From positions 4,896,001 to 4,960,000 of the forward strand of contig NZ_CP146343.1 of NCBI RefSeq assembly GCF_037055275.1: a stretch of DNA of 64,000 nt, in the 5' to 3' direction. This document shows positions 12,473 to 23,965 of the stretch, piece after piece. Position 1 is the stretch's first letter; every line of letters begins with the position of its first letter. The notes beneath the pieces are model-generated. The model was not told the DNA's origin. It did not search any database and worked only from the letters and a program-made list of their open reading frames with translations. This DNA is from Pseudomonas sp. ML2-2023-3 (GTDB lineage Bacteria > Pseudomonadota > Gammaproteobacteria > Pseudomonadales > Pseudomonadaceae). The position numbers and the translations under genes are program-made.

Positions 12473-12494
12473 TGATTGACTCAATGACCGCTCA

Positions 12495-13556
12495 TCAACC
12501 CGCCCGGCGTAACAGCCAGAAACCGGCCAGAGCACAGATGGCAGCCGGCACCAGCACCGCGAACAGCGGCGAGAAACCGAACACCAGGCTCAATGGCCCC
12601 AACAGGTCTTGCGCGATCTTGAAGACGAATCCGACCAGCACCCCGGTAAATACCCGCTGACCCAGAGTAACAGAGCGCAACGGGCCGAAGATGAAGGATA
12701 TGGCCATCAACACCAGCGCAGCCGTTACCAGCGGCTGCAACACCTTGACCCAAAAGGCCAGCCAGTAACGGCCATTATTCAGCCCCTGATCCTTGAGGTA
12801 ATGGATGTAGCTCCACAAACCCGCGATCGACAGCGACTCGGGAGCCATGACCACGGTATTGAGCAACTGCGGGCTCAATGACACATCCCAGCGCTCTTCA
12901 GGGGTCTTTACAACTTCAGTGCTGTTACCGTGAAAAAGCGTGGTGCTCACGTCGCTCAACTGCCAGTTACCCTGGTCGAACTGCGCCTTTTTGGCGAAGC
13001 TGGCCGACTGCATCTGGTGATCTTTGTCAAAACGATACCGGGTCACGCCGTAAAGCAGGCCATTGGGCTGAACAGCGTTGATGTGGATGAACTCGTCACC
13101 CTGACGATGCCACAGACCGTGCTTGGAGCTTTGGGAATCACCGCCACCCTGCGCCAGCGCGCGATTGGCCTGAGCGATGTTCTCGGTGGCCGGAACCACG
13201 TACTCGCCAATCAGCACGCCCGCCAGCATCAGCACCAGCATCGGCTTCATGACGGCCCAGACAATGCGCCCCAGGGACACGCCCGCAGCACGCATGATGG
13301 TCAGCTCACTGTTGCTGGCAAGGCCACCCAGGCCAATCAGACAGCCAATCAACGCTGCCATCGGCAGCATTTCATACAAGCGGCGCGGCGCGGTCAGCAT
13401 GACAAAACTGAACACATCCAGGATGGTGTAGCTGCTGCTGATACTGCGCATCTCATCGATCAACGCAAACAGCAGCGCCAGACCCAGAATAATCCCCAGC
13501 ACGGCCAAAATCGCAAATAACACACTGCTACCAATGTAGCGGTCGAGCTTAACCAC
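12495..13556 (-). CDS. lptG: LPS export permease LptG
   Basis: This 353-residue inner-membrane subunit, with LptF and LptB, extracts lipopolysaccharide from the inner membrane and pushes it to the LptC-A-D bridge. Three N-terminal membrane segments (with LTAPRRLYEMLPMAALIGCLIGLG and SELTIMRAAG), a periplasmic jellyroll domain (about residues 130-270) and three C-terminal membrane segments match the family. The GTG at 13556 is chosen over the ATG at 13574: it starts the conserved VKLDRYIG sequence, has GAGGAG eight bases upstream and overlaps the lptF stop by eight bases. Confidence 0.93.
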   Translation of the reverse strand: MVKLDRYIGSSVLFAILAVLGIILGLALLFALIDEMRSISSSYTILDVFSFVMLTAPRRLYEMLPMAALIGCLIGLGGLASNSELTIMRAAGVSLGRIVWAVMKPMLVLMLAGVLIGEYVVPATENIAQANRALAQGGGDSQSSKHGLWHRQGDEFIHINAVQPNGLLYGVTRYRFDKDHQMQSASFAKKAQFDQGNWQLSDVSTTLFHGNSTEVVKTPEERWDVSLSPQLLNTVVMAPESLSIAGLWSYIHYLKDQGLNNGRYWLAFWVKVLQPLVTAALVLMAISFIFGPLRSVTLGQRVFTGVLVGFVFKIAQDLLGPLSLVFGFSPLFAVLVPAAICALAGFWLLRRAG

Positions 13557-14667
13557 GGGCCATCTCCTCGGCACTACGGCGACTTGCCAGTTTCAAGCGC
13601 AGCGGCTCCCAATACATCAGCCCCAGGCCAATGACCAGGAACAGGCCATGCACCCACCACAAGCCCAGCGCCAACGGGATTTTGCCGCCTTCAAGCAGGC
13701 CTCGCCCCCAGGTCAGCATGCTGAGGTAGCCCATATAAAGCAGAATGGCCGGCAACAGCTTGAGGAAGCGCCCCTGGCGAGGATTGACCCGCGACAACGG
13801 CACCGCGATCAGGGTCACGATAAATACCAGCAGCGGGAAAGCTATACGCCATTGCAACTCGGCGACCGCACGGGGTGCCGGATTGCCGATAAGGTCCGGA
13901 GTCGGGATGGCGTCACGATCGGTCACATCATTGCTGACTTCCGGTTTTGGCAGCAATACACCGTAGGTGTCGTACTTGATAGCACGGTAATCGGCCTGCC
14001 CCGGATTGCCGTCATAGCGATAGCCATCGTCCAGAATCAACCAGCGACTGCCGTCAGGACGAATCTCCTGGCGACCCTTTTGCGCCAGCAGCACAGAAAT
14101 ACTGCGGTCCGCAGCATCCTCTCCGAGCTTCTTCTGAGTAATGAAGACGCCGGACAAAAGGCTACGGTTATTGCTCAGTTCTTCGGTGTAAGTCACCCGC
14201 GTGCCGTCACTCAAGGACTGAAAACGACCAGCCTCCAGGGTGTCGAACTCGGTCAGGGCATCTTGCTTATTGAGCAACAGCTGAAATTCATTGGCGCCCT
14301 GGGGTGCCAGGCTCAGGCTGAGCCAGGCCACGATCAGGGCAATCAGCGCAGCAGGAGCCATAGTGATGGCCAGCAAGCGCTGACGACTCATGCCGGTGGC
14401 CGACAGAACGGTCATTTCGCTTTCAAGGTACAAGCGACCGTAGGACAGCAGAATACCCAGAAACAGCCCCAGCGGCAGGATCAGCTGCATGAAGCCTGGC
14501 AGGCGGAACCCCATGATCAGGAACAATGACCCCGGATCCAGGGCACCCGAGGCGGCCTGAGCGAGATACTTGATGAAACGACCGCTCATGATGATGACCA
14601 GCAGCACAGCGCTGACAGCGCTCAATGTAAGCAGGACTTCGCGGGATAGATAACGGAAGACGATCAA
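13549..14667 (-). CDS. lptF: LPS export permease LptF
   Basis: This 372-residue partner of LptG in the LptB2FG transporter has the same layout: membrane segments at the N-terminus (IVFRYLSREVLLTLSAVSAVLLVIIM), the ESEMTVLSATGMS segment, a periplasmic domain, and three C-terminal membrane segments. The first in-frame start-like codon is GTG at 14676, but GGA abuts it. The TTG at 14667 has GGAG seven bases upstream and begins the conserved IVFRYLSRE, so TTG is preferred. Divergent pepA lies across a roughly 310-base gap, the conserved arrangement in Pseudomonas. Confidence 0.9.
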   Translation of the reverse strand: MIVFRYLSREVLLTLSAVSAVLLVIIMSGRFIKYLAQAASGALDPGSLFLIMGFRLPGFMQLILPLGLFLGILLSYGRLYLESEMTVLSATGMSRQRLLAITMAPAALIALIVAWLSLSLAPQGANEFQLLLNKQDALTEFDTLEAGRFQSLSDGTRVTYTEELSNNRSLLSGVFITQKKLGEDAADRSISVLLAQKGRQEIRPDGSRWLILDDGYRYDGNPGQADYRAIKYDTYGVLLPKPEVSNDVTDRDAIPTPDLIGNPAPRAVAELQWRIAFPLLVFIVTLIAVPLSRVNPRQGRFLKLLPAILLYMGYLSMLTWGRGLLEGGKIPLALGLWWVHGLFLVIGLGLMYWEPLRLKLASRRSAEEMARG

Positions 14668-16467
<1,800 letters not shown>

Positions 16468-16526
16468 AGCTGACAATCGAAGGCTGCGCCGCCTGACGGC
16501 GGCGCGGTCCCGATTCAGGAACCGCA

Positions 16527-16979
16527 ATGACCCCGGAACCCAACACCGAGTTGACCAAGGTCGACTTTTATATCCTGCCCAGCGCCGAACCTTCCGCGCG
16601 GCTGGATTTCGCCTGCAAACTCACCGAAAAGGCCTGGCGTCTGGGCCACAGGGTGTATTTACACTGCACCGACAGCGCTCAACGTCAGGATCTGGATGAA
16701 CGCCTGTGGCGCTTCAAGGGCGAAAGCTTCGTGCCCCACAGCAACACCGAAGACGAACCCGACGGCGTCGTTGTCATGGGCTGCACAGAAGCACCGCCAA
16801 GCCATCAGGACTTACTGATCAACCTGGACCTCAAAGTCCCCGAATTCTTCAAACGCTTCGCCCGCGTGGCTGAAGTGGTGGTCGAAGACCCCACCGTCCG
16901 ACTGGCCGCACGGGAGAGTTTCCGCTTCTACCGTGAACAGGGCTATCCTCTGCAAGACCACAAGCTACAACGACTCTGA
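16527..16979 (+). CDS. holC: DNA polymerase III chi subunit
   Basis: This 150-residue protein of the clamp-loader accessory complex contacts SSB. The core TKVDFYILPSAEPSARLDFACKLTEKAWRLGHRVYLHC and the later DLLINLDLKVPEFFKRFARVAEVV are typical. The ATG at 16527 has AGGA six bases upstream; a TTG at 16551 that would give a shorter protein lacks a ribosome site. It lies between pepA and a small acidic protein gene followed by valS, the conserved Pseudomonas order. Confidence 0.93.
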   Translation: MTPEPNTELTKVDFYILPSAEPSARLDFACKLTEKAWRLGHRVYLHCTDSAQRQDLDERLWRFKGESFVPHSNTEDEPDGVVVMGCTEAPPSHQDLLINLDLKVPEFFKRFARVAEVVVEDPTVRLAARESFRFYREQGYPLQDHKLQRL

Positions 16980-16986
16980 GCACACG

Positions 16987-17370
16987 ATGGACACCTCCAA
17001 TTCGCCGCAAAAAGCTGCACACCTGCTCGATGATCTTGAGTCCATTCGCAAGCTGCTCGGCGATGAGGGCCTGCAACCGCCGCTGCTGACCGAGATGGTG
17101 GGCGGTGAAGACGCGCAGATTCCATTGTTGTCTGAAGTCATCAGCGAAGAACCCGAGCCCGAGCAAATACCGCTGGTCGGCATTACCCCGGCACCCGTGG
17201 CAGAAAAAGCCCCGGACGCACTGCTGGTGCATCTGGACAAAGAGCTGCGCACGGCAGCCCAGGCCATCATGCAGGACGTGATCAACGACTTCGCCCCGCA
17301 CATCGAAACCGAGATCAAACGCCGCCTCGATGCGCATATGGAGCGCTTGCTCGCACAACATCAAAGCTGA
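16987..17370 (+). CDS. Conserved small acidic protein between holC and valS
   Basis: This 127-residue protein has no recognisable domain. The N-terminal third is helical and acidic (AAHLLDDLESIRKLLGDE). The middle is rich in Pro and Glu and looks disordered. The C-terminus is predicted amphipathic helix (IMQDVINDFAPHIETEIKRRLDAHMERLLA). There is no signal peptide or membrane segment. It begins seven bases after holC, so it is very likely co-transcribed with it. From memory, a gene of this kind is retained at this place in Pseudomonas, which suggests a link with HolC or ValS expression, but no function can be given. Confidence 0.8.
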   Translation: MDTSNSPQKAAHLLDDLESIRKLLGDEGLQPPLLTEMVGGEDAQIPLLSEVISEEPEPEQIPLVGITPAPVAEKAPDALLVHLDKELRTAAQAIMQDVINDFAPHIETEIKRRLDAHMERLLAQHQS

Positions 17371-17374
17371 CCCT

Positions 17375-17459
17375 GTGGGCGCGGGCTTGCTCGCGATTGC
17401 AGCGCCTTGATGAACCAGATGCACCCCGTCGCCCGTATCGCGAGCCAGCCTGCTCCCAC
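17375..17459. repeat. REP doublet, GTGGGAGCGGGCTTGCTCGCGA family (diverged copy)
   Basis: The left end GTGGGCGCGGGCTTGCTCGCGA faces an imperfect right end TCGCGAGCCAGCCTGCTCCCAC. Several arm mismatches make this one of the older copies in the window. It lies between the small holC-linked gene and valS. Confidence 0.85.
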
Positions 17460-17542
17460 AACAGCAATAGGTTCCCCGCGCAGTCCCACCCCGCTATACT
17501 TGTCGGCTTTCCTGAATTAATGCCAATAGGGTCCCGCCGCGC

Positions 17543-20389
17543 ATGGATAAGACCTACCAGCCGCACGCCATTGAAACTTCCTGGTACAAAACCTGGGAAG
17601 AAGAGAATTATTTTGCCCCGCAAGGCGCGGGCGACCCGTACACCATCATGATCCCGCCGCCGAACGTCACCGGCAGCTTGCACATGGGTCACGGTTTCAA
17701 CAACGCGATCATGGACGCCCTGATCCGTTTCCGCCGCATGCAGGGTCGCAACACCCTGTGGCAGCCGGGCACCGACCATGCGGGTATCGCCACCCAGATG
17801 CTGGTTGAGCGTCAGATCGAAGCACAAGGTCTGAACCGCCACGACCTGGGTCGCGAAAAATTCCTCGATAAAATCTGGGAATGGAAAGACCAGTCCGGCG
17901 GCAATATCAGCCGTCAGATCCGTCGCCTTGGCTCGTCCGTAGACTGGAGCCGCGAACGCTTCACCATGGATGACGGCCTGTCAGAAGCCGTGAAAGAAGC
18001 CTTCGTACGCCTGCACGAAGACGGCCTGATCTATCGCGGCAAGCGCCTGGTCAACTGGGACACCAAGCTGCACACCGCCATTTCCGACCTTGAAGTGGAA
18101 AACCACGACGAGAAAGGTTTCCTGTGGAACCTGCGCTACCCGCTGGCTGACGGCGCAACGACCGCAGAAGGTCTGGACTACCTGGTGGTTGCTACCACCC
18201 GTCCGGAAACCATGCTGGGCGACGCCGCTGTTGCCGTTAACCCGGAAGACGAACGCTACAAGGCCCTGATCGGCAAGTTCGTCGAGCTGCCACTGGTTGG
18301 CCGTCGTATCCCGATCATCGCGGACGACTACTGCGACCCTGAATTCGGCACCGGTTGCGTGAAGATCACCCCGGCCCACGATTTCAACGACTACGAAGTC
18401 GGCAAGCGCCACAACCTGCCGCTGCTGAACATCTTCGACAAAAACGCCAAAGTGCTGGCTGCTGCCCAGGTGTTCAACCTCGACGGCAAGCTCAACGAAA
18501 CCGTCGACGGCACCCTGCCGGCCAAATACGCCGGCCTGGACCGCTTCGAAGCGCGCAAGCAAATCGTTGCTGATTTTGACGAAGCAGGCCTGCTGGTCAG
18601 CGTTGACGATCACGCCCTGAAAGTACCGAAAGGCGACCGCTCCGGCACCATCATCGAGCCGTGGCTGACGGACCAGTGGTACGTATCGACCAAGCCTCTG
18701 GCAGAACCAGCCATTGCAGCCGTGGAAGACGGGCGCATCGCGTTTGTGCCTAAACAGTACGAAAACATGTACTTTTCGTGGATGCGCGACATCCAGGACT
18801 GGTGCATCAGCCGCCAGCTGTGGTGGGGCCATCGTATCCCGGCCTGGTACGACGAGTCGGGCAAGGTCTATGTAGGCCGCGACGAAGCTGAAGTCCGCGC
18901 CAAAAACAACCTGGGCCCGGACGTTGCGCTGCAACAGGACAACGACGTACTCGACACCTGGTTCAGTTCGGGCCTGTGGACGTTCTCCACCCTGGGCTGG
19001 CCGGAAAAAACCGACGCGCTGAAAACCTTCCACTCCACTGACGTGCTGGTGACGGGCTTCGACATCATTTTCTTCTGGGTTGCCCGGATGATCATGCTCA
19101 CCATGCACCTGGTGAAAAACGAAGACGGCACCCCGCAAGTTCCGTTCAAGACCGTGTATGTACACGGCCTGGTACGTGACGGTCAGGGCCAGAAGATGTC
19201 CAAGTCCAAGGGCAACGTCCTGGACCCGCTGGACATCATCGACGGCATTGAACTCGAAGACCTGGTGGCCAAACGCACCACCGGCCTGATGCAGCCAAAA
19301 CTGCTGAAGAAAATCGAGAAACAGACCCGCGACGAATTCGCAGACGGCATCGCCAGCTATGGCACCGACGCCTTGCGCTTCACCTTCTGCTCGCTGGCAT
19401 CTACCGGTCGCGACATCAAGTTCGACATGGGCCGCGTTGAAGGCTATCGCAACTTCTGCAACAAAATCTGGAACGCCGCACGTTACGTGCTGGACAAGGG
19501 CGAGGACTGCGGCCAGAACGGCGAAGCCTACGAGCTGTCACTGGCCGACCGCTGGATCATCTCGCAACTGCAGCGCACCGAAGCCGAAGTGACCCGTCAC
19601 CTCGACCAGTTCCGTTTCGACCTGGCCGCACAAGCGCTGTACGAGTTCATCTGGAACCAGTACTGCGACTGGTACCTGGAACTGTCCAAGCCTGTGCTGT
19701 GGGACGAAAACGCTCCGGTAGAACGTCAGCGCGGCACCCGTCGCACGCTGGTTCGTGTACTGGAAGTTGCCTTGCGTCTGGCGCATCCGTTCATGCCGTT
19801 CATCACCGAAGAGATCTGGCAGCGCATCGCGCCGCTGGCCGGCGTTGAAGGCAAGACCATCATGCTGCAACCGTGGCCAGTGGCCAACGAAGCACGCATC
19901 GACCAGGCGGCCGAAGACGATATCGAATGGCTCAAGGGCTTGATGCTCGGCACGCGTAACATCCGTGGCGAAATGAACATCGGCCCGGGCAAGCCATTGC
20001 AGCTCTACCTGAAAAACGTCAGCAGCGAAGACCAGCGCCGTCTGACCGAGAACGATGCCTTGCTCAAAAAGCTGGCTAAACTCGAATCGATCACCGTGCT
20101 GCAAGACGGCGCCGAAGCACCTTTGTCCGCTACCGCTCTGGTAGGCGAGATGGAAGTGCTGGTGCCGATGGCCGGCCTGATCGACAAAGATGCAGAGTTG
20201 GCGCGCCTGGACAAGGAAATCCAGCGCTTGCACGGCGAAGTTGCGCGAGTGGGCGGCAAATTGTCGAATGCCGCGTTCGTTGACAAGGCCCCGGCCGAAG
20301 TCATCGAAAAAGAACGTGCCAAATTGGCCGAAGCCGAACAGGCCTTGAGCAAATTGGCAGACCAGCACGCGCGGATTTCCAGCCTGTAA
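17543..20389 (+). CDS. valS: Valyl-tRNA synthetase
   Basis: This 948-residue class I synthetase charges tRNA-Val. The HIGH-type motif is HMGH (about residues 47-50 in [14 protein letters not shown]). The editing domain contains [20 protein letters not shown] is in [14 protein letters not shown] (about 551-560). An anticodon-binding domain and a C-terminal coiled coil ([22 protein letters not shown]...) complete the standard layout. Confidence 0.98.
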   Translation: MDKTYQPHAIETSWYKTWEEENYFAPQGAGDPYTIMIPPPNVTGSLHMGHGFNNAIMDALIRFRRMQGRNTLWQPGTDHAGIATQMLVERQIEAQGLNRHDLGREKFLDKIWEWKDQSGGNISRQIRRLGSSVDWSRERFTMDDGLSEAVKEAFVRLHEDGLIYRGKRLVNWDTKLHTAISDLEVENHDEKGFLWNLRYPLADGATTAEGLDYLVVATTRPETMLGDAAVAVNPEDERYKALIGKFVELPLVGRRIPIIADDYCDPEFGTGCVKITPAHDFNDYEVGKRHNLPLLNIFDKNAKVLAAAQVFNLDGKLNETVDGTLPAKYAGLDRFEARKQIVADFDEAGLLVSVDDHALKVPKGDRSGTIIEPWLTDQWYVSTKPLAEPAIAAVEDGRIAFVPKQYENMYFSWMRDIQDWCISRQLWWGHRIPAWYDESGKVYVGRDEAEVRAKNNLGPDVALQQDNDVLDTWFSSGLWTFSTLGWPEKTDALKTFHSTDVLVTGFDIIFFWVARMIMLTMHLVKNEDGTPQVPFKTVYVHGLVRDGQGQKMSKSKGNVLDPLDIIDGIELEDLVAKRTTGLMQPKLLKKIEKQTRDEFADGIASYGTDALRFTFCSLASTGRDIKFDMGRVEGYRNFCNKIWNAARYVLDKGEDCGQNGEAYELSLADRWIISQLQRTEAEVTRHLDQFRFDLAAQALYEFIWNQYCDWYLELSKPVLWDENAPVERQRGTRRTLVRVLEVALRLAHPFMPFITEEIWQRIAPLAGVEGKTIMLQPWPVANEARIDQAAEDDIEWLKGLMLGTRNIRGEMNIGPGKPLQLYLKNVSSEDQRRLTENDALLKKLAKLESITVLQDGAEAPLSATALVGEMEVLVPMAGLIDKDAELARLDKEIQRLHGEVARVGGKLSNAAFVDKAPAEVIEKERAKLAEAEQALSKLADQHARISSL

Positions 20390-20405
20390 TAACGCTGCGC
20401 ACCTG

Positions 20406-20464
20406 ATCGCGGGCAAGACCGCTCCCGCAGGGTTCAACTCTGCAGGAACGGGCTTGCCCGCGAT
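20406..20464. repeat. Inverted repeat, REP-like variant
   Basis: ATCGCGGGCAAG (20406-20417) and CTTGCCCGCGAT (20453-20464) form perfect 12-bp arms around a centre containing CGCTCCCGCAG and CTGCAGGAACGGG. It resembles the GTGGGAGC family turned inside out and lies between valS and rlmF. It could also act as a weak transcription stop. Confidence 0.75.
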
Positions 20465-20487
20465 TGCTTTTGTGGAATGAATTGAAC

Positions 20488-21504
20488 ATGACTACCCCAC
20501 GCACTTCCAAAGCAACACGCCACAAGCCCAAGGCTGCCAGCGATGCCAAACCGGTCGAGCCGCGCGTCAAGCCCAGCCTGCACCCGCGCAACCGCCACCA
20601 GGGCCGCTACGACTTCCCACAGCTGATTTCGGTGTGCCCGGAACTGGCCGAATTCGTGATCATCAACCCGTACGGCAAGGAAAGCATCGACTTCGCCAAC
20701 CCGAGTGCCGTGCGCGTATTCAACCGTGCCCTGCTCAAGGCGTTCTACGGCATTGCTCACTGGGATATCCCGGCCGACTACCTGTGCCCGCCCGTACCGG
20801 GTCGCGCTGACTACGTGCACTTCCTGGCCGACCTGCTGGCCACCATGAACGACGGCGAGATCCCTCGCGGGCAAAACGTTCGCGTGCTGGATATCGGCAT
20901 GGGTGCCAACTGCGTCTACCCGCTGATCGGCCACAGCGACTATCGCTGGCAGTTCCTGGGTACGGAAGTCGACCCGACTGCCGTTAAAGCGGCCAAGGCG
21001 ATTGTGCAGTCCAACGGTCTGAACAAAGCCATCAGCCTGCGCCTGCAGCCTAATCCGCAGAAAATCCTGCTGGACGTGCTGGAAAGTAGCGAACGTTTCG
21101 ACCTGACCATGTGCAACCCGCCGTTCCACGCCTCGCTGGACGAAGCCACACGCGGCAGTGAGCGTAAATGGCGCGCACTGGGCAAGGCAGATCCAAAGCG
21201 CAAGCTGCCGGTTCTGAACTTTGGTGGCCAGGCGGCCGAATTGTGGTGTGAAGGCGGCGAACAGCGCTTTGTCACGCAACTGATCCGCGAAAGCGTCCAC
21301 GTTGCGCGTCAAATCCTGTGGTTCAGCGTGCTGGTGTCCAAGGCTTCCAACTTGCCAGCCATCCAGACCGCGCTGAAAAAAGCCGGCGCACGGGAAAGCC
21401 AGGTCGTGGAAATGTCCCAGGGCAACAAGCAAAGCCGCTTTGTGGCCTGGACCTTCCATGACAAGGACCAGCAGCAGATGTGGCGCGAGAAGAACTGGAA
21501 GTAA
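20488..21504 (+). CDS. rlmF: 23S rRNA (adenine1618-N6)-methyltransferase
   Basis: This 338-residue SAM-dependent enzyme methylates A1618 of 23S rRNA. Residues about 25-60 ([16 protein letters not shown]) are characteristic. The SAM-binding loop is [16 protein letters not shown], and the catalytic motif NPPFH occurs in [14 protein letters not shown]. The ATG at 20488 is preferred to an upstream TTG at 20464 that would add eight residues. A HU-like gene and yejK follow, matching a neighbourhood I recall from P. putida. Confidence 0.95.
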   Translation: MTTPRTSKATRHKPKAASDAKPVEPRVKPSLHPRNRHQGRYDFPQLISVCPELAEFVIINPYGKESIDFANPSAVRVFNRALLKAFYGIAHWDIPADYLCPPVPGRADYVHFLADLLATMNDGEIPRGQNVRVLDIGMGANCVYPLIGHSDYRWQFLGTEVDPTAVKAAKAIVQSNGLNKAISLRLQPNPQKILLDVLESSERFDLTMCNPPFHASLDEATRGSERKWRALGKADPKRKLPVLNFGGQAAELWCEGGEQRFVTQLIRESVHVARQILWFSVLVSKASNLPAIQTALKKAGARESQVVEMSQGNKQSRFVAWTFHDKDQQQMWREKNWK

Positions 21505-21519
21505 GCCCCGCGCAATCCT

Positions 21520-21616
21520 GTAGTCGCTGCCGAAGGCTGCGATAAGAGCTGAGGGGCCCTGAGAAAGCGGGGCCGCTTCGCAGCCCATCGCAGCCTCGTG
21601 CCTCGACAGCGACTAC
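21520..21616. repeat. REP doublet, GTAGTCGCTGCCG family (copy 2)
   Basis: The left end GTAGTCGCTGCCGAAGGCTG and the right end CCTCGACAGCGACTAC are inverted around a centre with GAGGGGCCCTG. It lies between the convergent rlmF and HU-like genes, just before the bidirectional terminator. Confidence 0.9.
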
Positions 21617-21631
21617 ACAAATTGCGGGCAT

Positions 21632-21673
21632 AAAAAAGCCGCGCTTCGGAGTGATCCGAAGCGCGGCTTTTTT
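21632..21673. terminator. Bidirectional intrinsic terminator
   Basis: A 19-bp perfect stem begins AAAAAAGCCGCGCTTCGGA, has a four-base loop GTGA and ends in TTTTTT. It serves both the HU-like gene (-) and rlmF (+). Confidence 0.95.
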
Positions 21674-21678
21674 AATGC

Positions 21679-21960
21679 TTACTTGTTAACAGCGTCAGTC
21701 AGGCCTTTGGCCACAACGAGCTTGATAACTTTTTTGGCAGCGATTTCGATGGCAGCGCCAGTCGAAGGGTTACGGCCAGTACGGGCAGGACGCTCGGTCA
21801 CTTTCAGTTTGCCAATACCTGGCAGAGTGATTTCGCCGCCATTTTCCAATTGATCAGCAACGATCTGAGCCAGTTGGTCCAGAGCGTTACGCGCGGTAGT
21901 TTTCGGCGCGTCGATGGCTTCAGCGATATCAGCGATCAGTTGGTCTTTAGTAATAGCCAT
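21679..21960 (-). CDS. hupN: HU-family nucleoid protein (HupN-type)
   Basis: This 93-residue histone-like protein bends and compacts DNA. It has the HU signature around GIGKLKVTERPARTGRNPSTGAAIEI, where RNPSTG forms the DNA-contacting arm. It is not the hupB found beside lon. The place next to rlmF and yejK matches what I recall for the third Pseudomonas HU gene, hupN of P. putida, and the symbol is given on that basis. The ribosome site is GGAAGGA, nine bases before the ATG. Confidence 0.85.
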   Translation of the reverse strand: MAITKDQLIADIAEAIDAPKTTARNALDQLAQIVADQLENGGEITLPGIGKLKVTERPARTGRNPSTGAAIEIAAKKVIKLVVAKGLTDAVNK

Positions 21961-22346
21961 TGAGATGTTCCTTCCCTATCAAATTCATTTGGTTTGCAGA
22001 GTGCAATGTCAGCCATCGAGCCAGATCTCAAGGGTCTGGCACACCCGCCAGCTTTCACGACGAATCGCGGATGTAGATAGCTAAAACGGGGTTTGGTTCG
22101 ACCTGACACATGCTGAATGCACGCTTTACGCCGTTTCCGAGCGCAAGACCGGGCAAAACTAGCACAGAGACGGTTAAATATCCGCCTCTACCTGGGCTTT
22201 TGGTCAGCTTTATCGCCTTAAAACCGTAAAAAAGCCGTCCCGGGTGGTCTCAAGCCCCCCAAACACCGACCCAGCGCTCAGGTGCGGTACACTTGGCGCC
22301 TTTGCGGGGTGCGCCCCCTGTCCTCTCATTACTCGCCGAGAAGCCC
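21961..22346. promoter_or_regulatory. Divergent hupN-yejK intergenic region
   Basis: This 386-base gap separates two nucleoid-associated protein genes transcribed away from each other, and it must hold both promoters. It contains no convincing ORF, repeat or terminator. The long hupN leader side is AT-richer. I cannot place promoter boxes reliably. Confidence 0.5.
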
Positions 22347-23351
22347 ATGCCGATCCGTCATTGCATCGTCCATTTGATTGACAAAAAACCCGACGGTACG
22401 CCCGCTGTTCTCCATGCCCGCGACTCTGAACTGGCCGCGTCTCAAGCCATCGAGAACATGCTCGCGGACCTCAACGAAAGCTACAACGCCAAGCAAGGCA
22501 AAGCATGGGGCCTTTTCCATGCTGAATCCGGCGCGCATCCGTTCAGCGGCTGGCTCAAGGAGTACCTGGACGGCGGCAAAGACTTCACCGCATTCAGCCG
22601 CGTGGCCGTCGAGCATCTGCAGAAGCTGATGGAAGAGTCCAACCTTTCAGTCGGTGGTCACGTACTGTTTGCCCATTACCAGCAAGGCATGACCGACTAC
22701 CTGGCGATCGCCCTGCTGCATCACAGCGATGGCGTGGCGGTGACCTCGGATCTGGACGTGACCCCATCGCGTCACCTGGACCTTGGCCAACTGCACCTGG
22801 CGGCACGGATCAACATTTCCGAGTGGCAAAACAACAAGCAGTCCAAGCAGTACATTTCGTTTATCAAAGGCAAAAACGGCAAGAAAGTTTCGGAGTACTT
22901 CCGCGACTTTATCGGCTGCCAGGAAGGCGTCGACGGACCAGGCGAAACCCGGACCCTGCTCAAGGCCTTCAGCGACTTCGTTGAAAGCGAAGACCTGCCC
23001 GAAGAGTCCGCCCGCGAAAAAACCAAGACCCTGGTCGACTACGCCAGCAGCCAGGCCAAAATCGGCGAACCGATGGGTCTGGCCGAATTGTCCGAGCTGA
23101 TCGACGAAGAGCGTCCGAAAGCCTTCTACGACCATATCCGCAACAAGGACTACGGACTTTCTCCCGAGATCCCGGCAGACAAACGCACCCTGAACCAGTT
23201 CCGCCGCTTCACCGGGCGCGCTGAGGGCCTGTCTATCAGCTTTGAAGCCCACCTGCTGGGCTCCAAGGTAGAGTTCGACGAAGAAGCCGGCACGCTGGTG
23301 ATCAAGGGCTTGCCGACCCAACTGCTAGACCAGCTCAAGCGCAGCAAATAA
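22347..23351 (+). CDS. yejK: Nucleoid-associated protein YejK (NdpA)
   Basis: This 334-residue protein of the 37-kDa nucleoid-associated family begins [19 protein letters not shown]. It includes [21 protein letters not shown] and the conserved C-terminal region with [37 protein letters not shown]. Its biochemical role is unclear. The frame is open from 22293, but the ATG at 22347 begins the conserved sequence. The stop overlaps the next ATG by one base (TAATG), implying coupled translation. Confidence 0.95.
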   Translation: MPIRHCIVHLIDKKPDGTPAVLHARDSELAASQAIENMLADLNESYNAKQGKAWGLFHAESGAHPFSGWLKEYLDGGKDFTAFSRVAVEHLQKLMEESNLSVGGHVLFAHYQQGMTDYLAIALLHHSDGVAVTSDLDVTPSRHLDLGQLHLAARINISEWQNNKQSKQYISFIKGKNGKKVSEYFRDFIGCQEGVDGPGETRTLLKAFSDFVESEDLPEESAREKTKTLVDYASSQAKIGEPMGLAELSELIDEERPKAFYDHIRNKDYGLSPEIPADKRTLNQFRRFTGRAEGLSISFEAHLLGSKVEFDEEAGTLVIKGLPTQLLDQLKRSK

Positions 23352-23701
23352 TGCTCAACGGTATTTTGAAGAAAGTCCTGTTTGTTCTGGTGGTGGTGGT
23401 CATCTTCCAGAACTGGGGCAAGATCGAGCGTGTACTCAATCCCTCGGGTGTCGTCTCCGAGCAAACCCGGGCCAGCGCCCGTGTGGTGCTGTACTCCACG
23501 CAATGGTGTGGCTACTGCAAGGCGACGCGCCGGTTTCTGGATGAGAAAGGCATCCCGTTCAAGGAGTTTGATATCGAGAAAGACGCGGTCGCCCGCCAGG
23601 CTTACGAAGCGCTGGGCGGACGCGGAATTCCGATACTGGACGTGAACGGCACGCTGATAAGGGACTTCAAGCCGGATGCGATACTGGCGGCATTGAAATA
23701 A
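23351..23701 (+). CDS. Membrane-anchored glutaredoxin-like protein
   Basis: This 116-residue protein has a single N-terminal membrane segment (residues about 5-22, [18 protein letters not shown]), then a glutaredoxin fold from about residue 44 with the redox motif WCGYC (Cys about 53 and 56). It continues with [16 protein letters not shown], where the cis-Pro and the downstream Gly fit a thioredoxin-like fold. CxxC chemistry suggests thiol-disulfide or glutathione exchange at the membrane; the orientation is unknown. Overlap with yejK suggests the two are expressed together. Its last 35 bases are overlapped by the convergent GIY-YIG gene. Confidence 0.9.
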   Translation: MLNGILKKVLFVLVVVVIFQNWGKIERVLNPSGVVSEQTRASARVVLYSTQWCGYCKATRRFLDEKGIPFKEFDIEKDAVARQAYEALGGRGIPILDVNGTLIRDFKPDAILAALK

Positions 23702-23963
23702 CCCCTTGCGCCTGACTTTGCACCAGGCATTCCTTGGCGCTCTTCCTGAGCTTTTTGATCAGTCGTTCCTGGCGCAAGGCTTCGCCCCTGTCAGGCCAGG
23801 ATTCGACATACACCAAGGCCACTGCCGGGCTTGAAGCAAAAAAGCGTGCGCCCTTGCCGCTTTGATGTTTGGCAAAACGGCGCACCGGGTCATCGCTGAT
23901 CCCGCAGTACAGAGCGCCATTGGCGGCCCGCACCAGATAAACGAACCAGGGTTTTTCGCTCAC
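23667..23963 (-). CDS. GIY-YIG nuclease-superfamily protein
   Basis: This 98-residue stand-alone GIY-YIG domain of the UPF0213/YhbQ type has [36 protein letters not shown], where VYL...YCG are the GIY and YIG strands, and a C-terminal [14 protein letters not shown]. coli YhbQ has reported nuclease activity; the role here is unproven. The GTG start at 23963 lies two bases after the stop of the SnoaL-like gene, so the pair is probably one transcript. The 3' end overlaps the convergent glutaredoxin gene by 35 bases. Confidence 0.88.
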   Translation of the reverse strand: MSEKPWFVYLVRAANGALYCGISDDPVRRFAKHQSGKGARFFASSPAVALVYVESWPDRGEALRQERLIKKLRKSAKECLVQSQAQGVISMPPVSHPA

Positions 23964-23965
23964 TT

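Noticed and set aside
13557..13574. ATG at 13574 as the lptG start
   Set aside because: It adds six residues not found in the family. The GTG at 13556 has GAGGAG at proper spacing and starts the conserved sequence.
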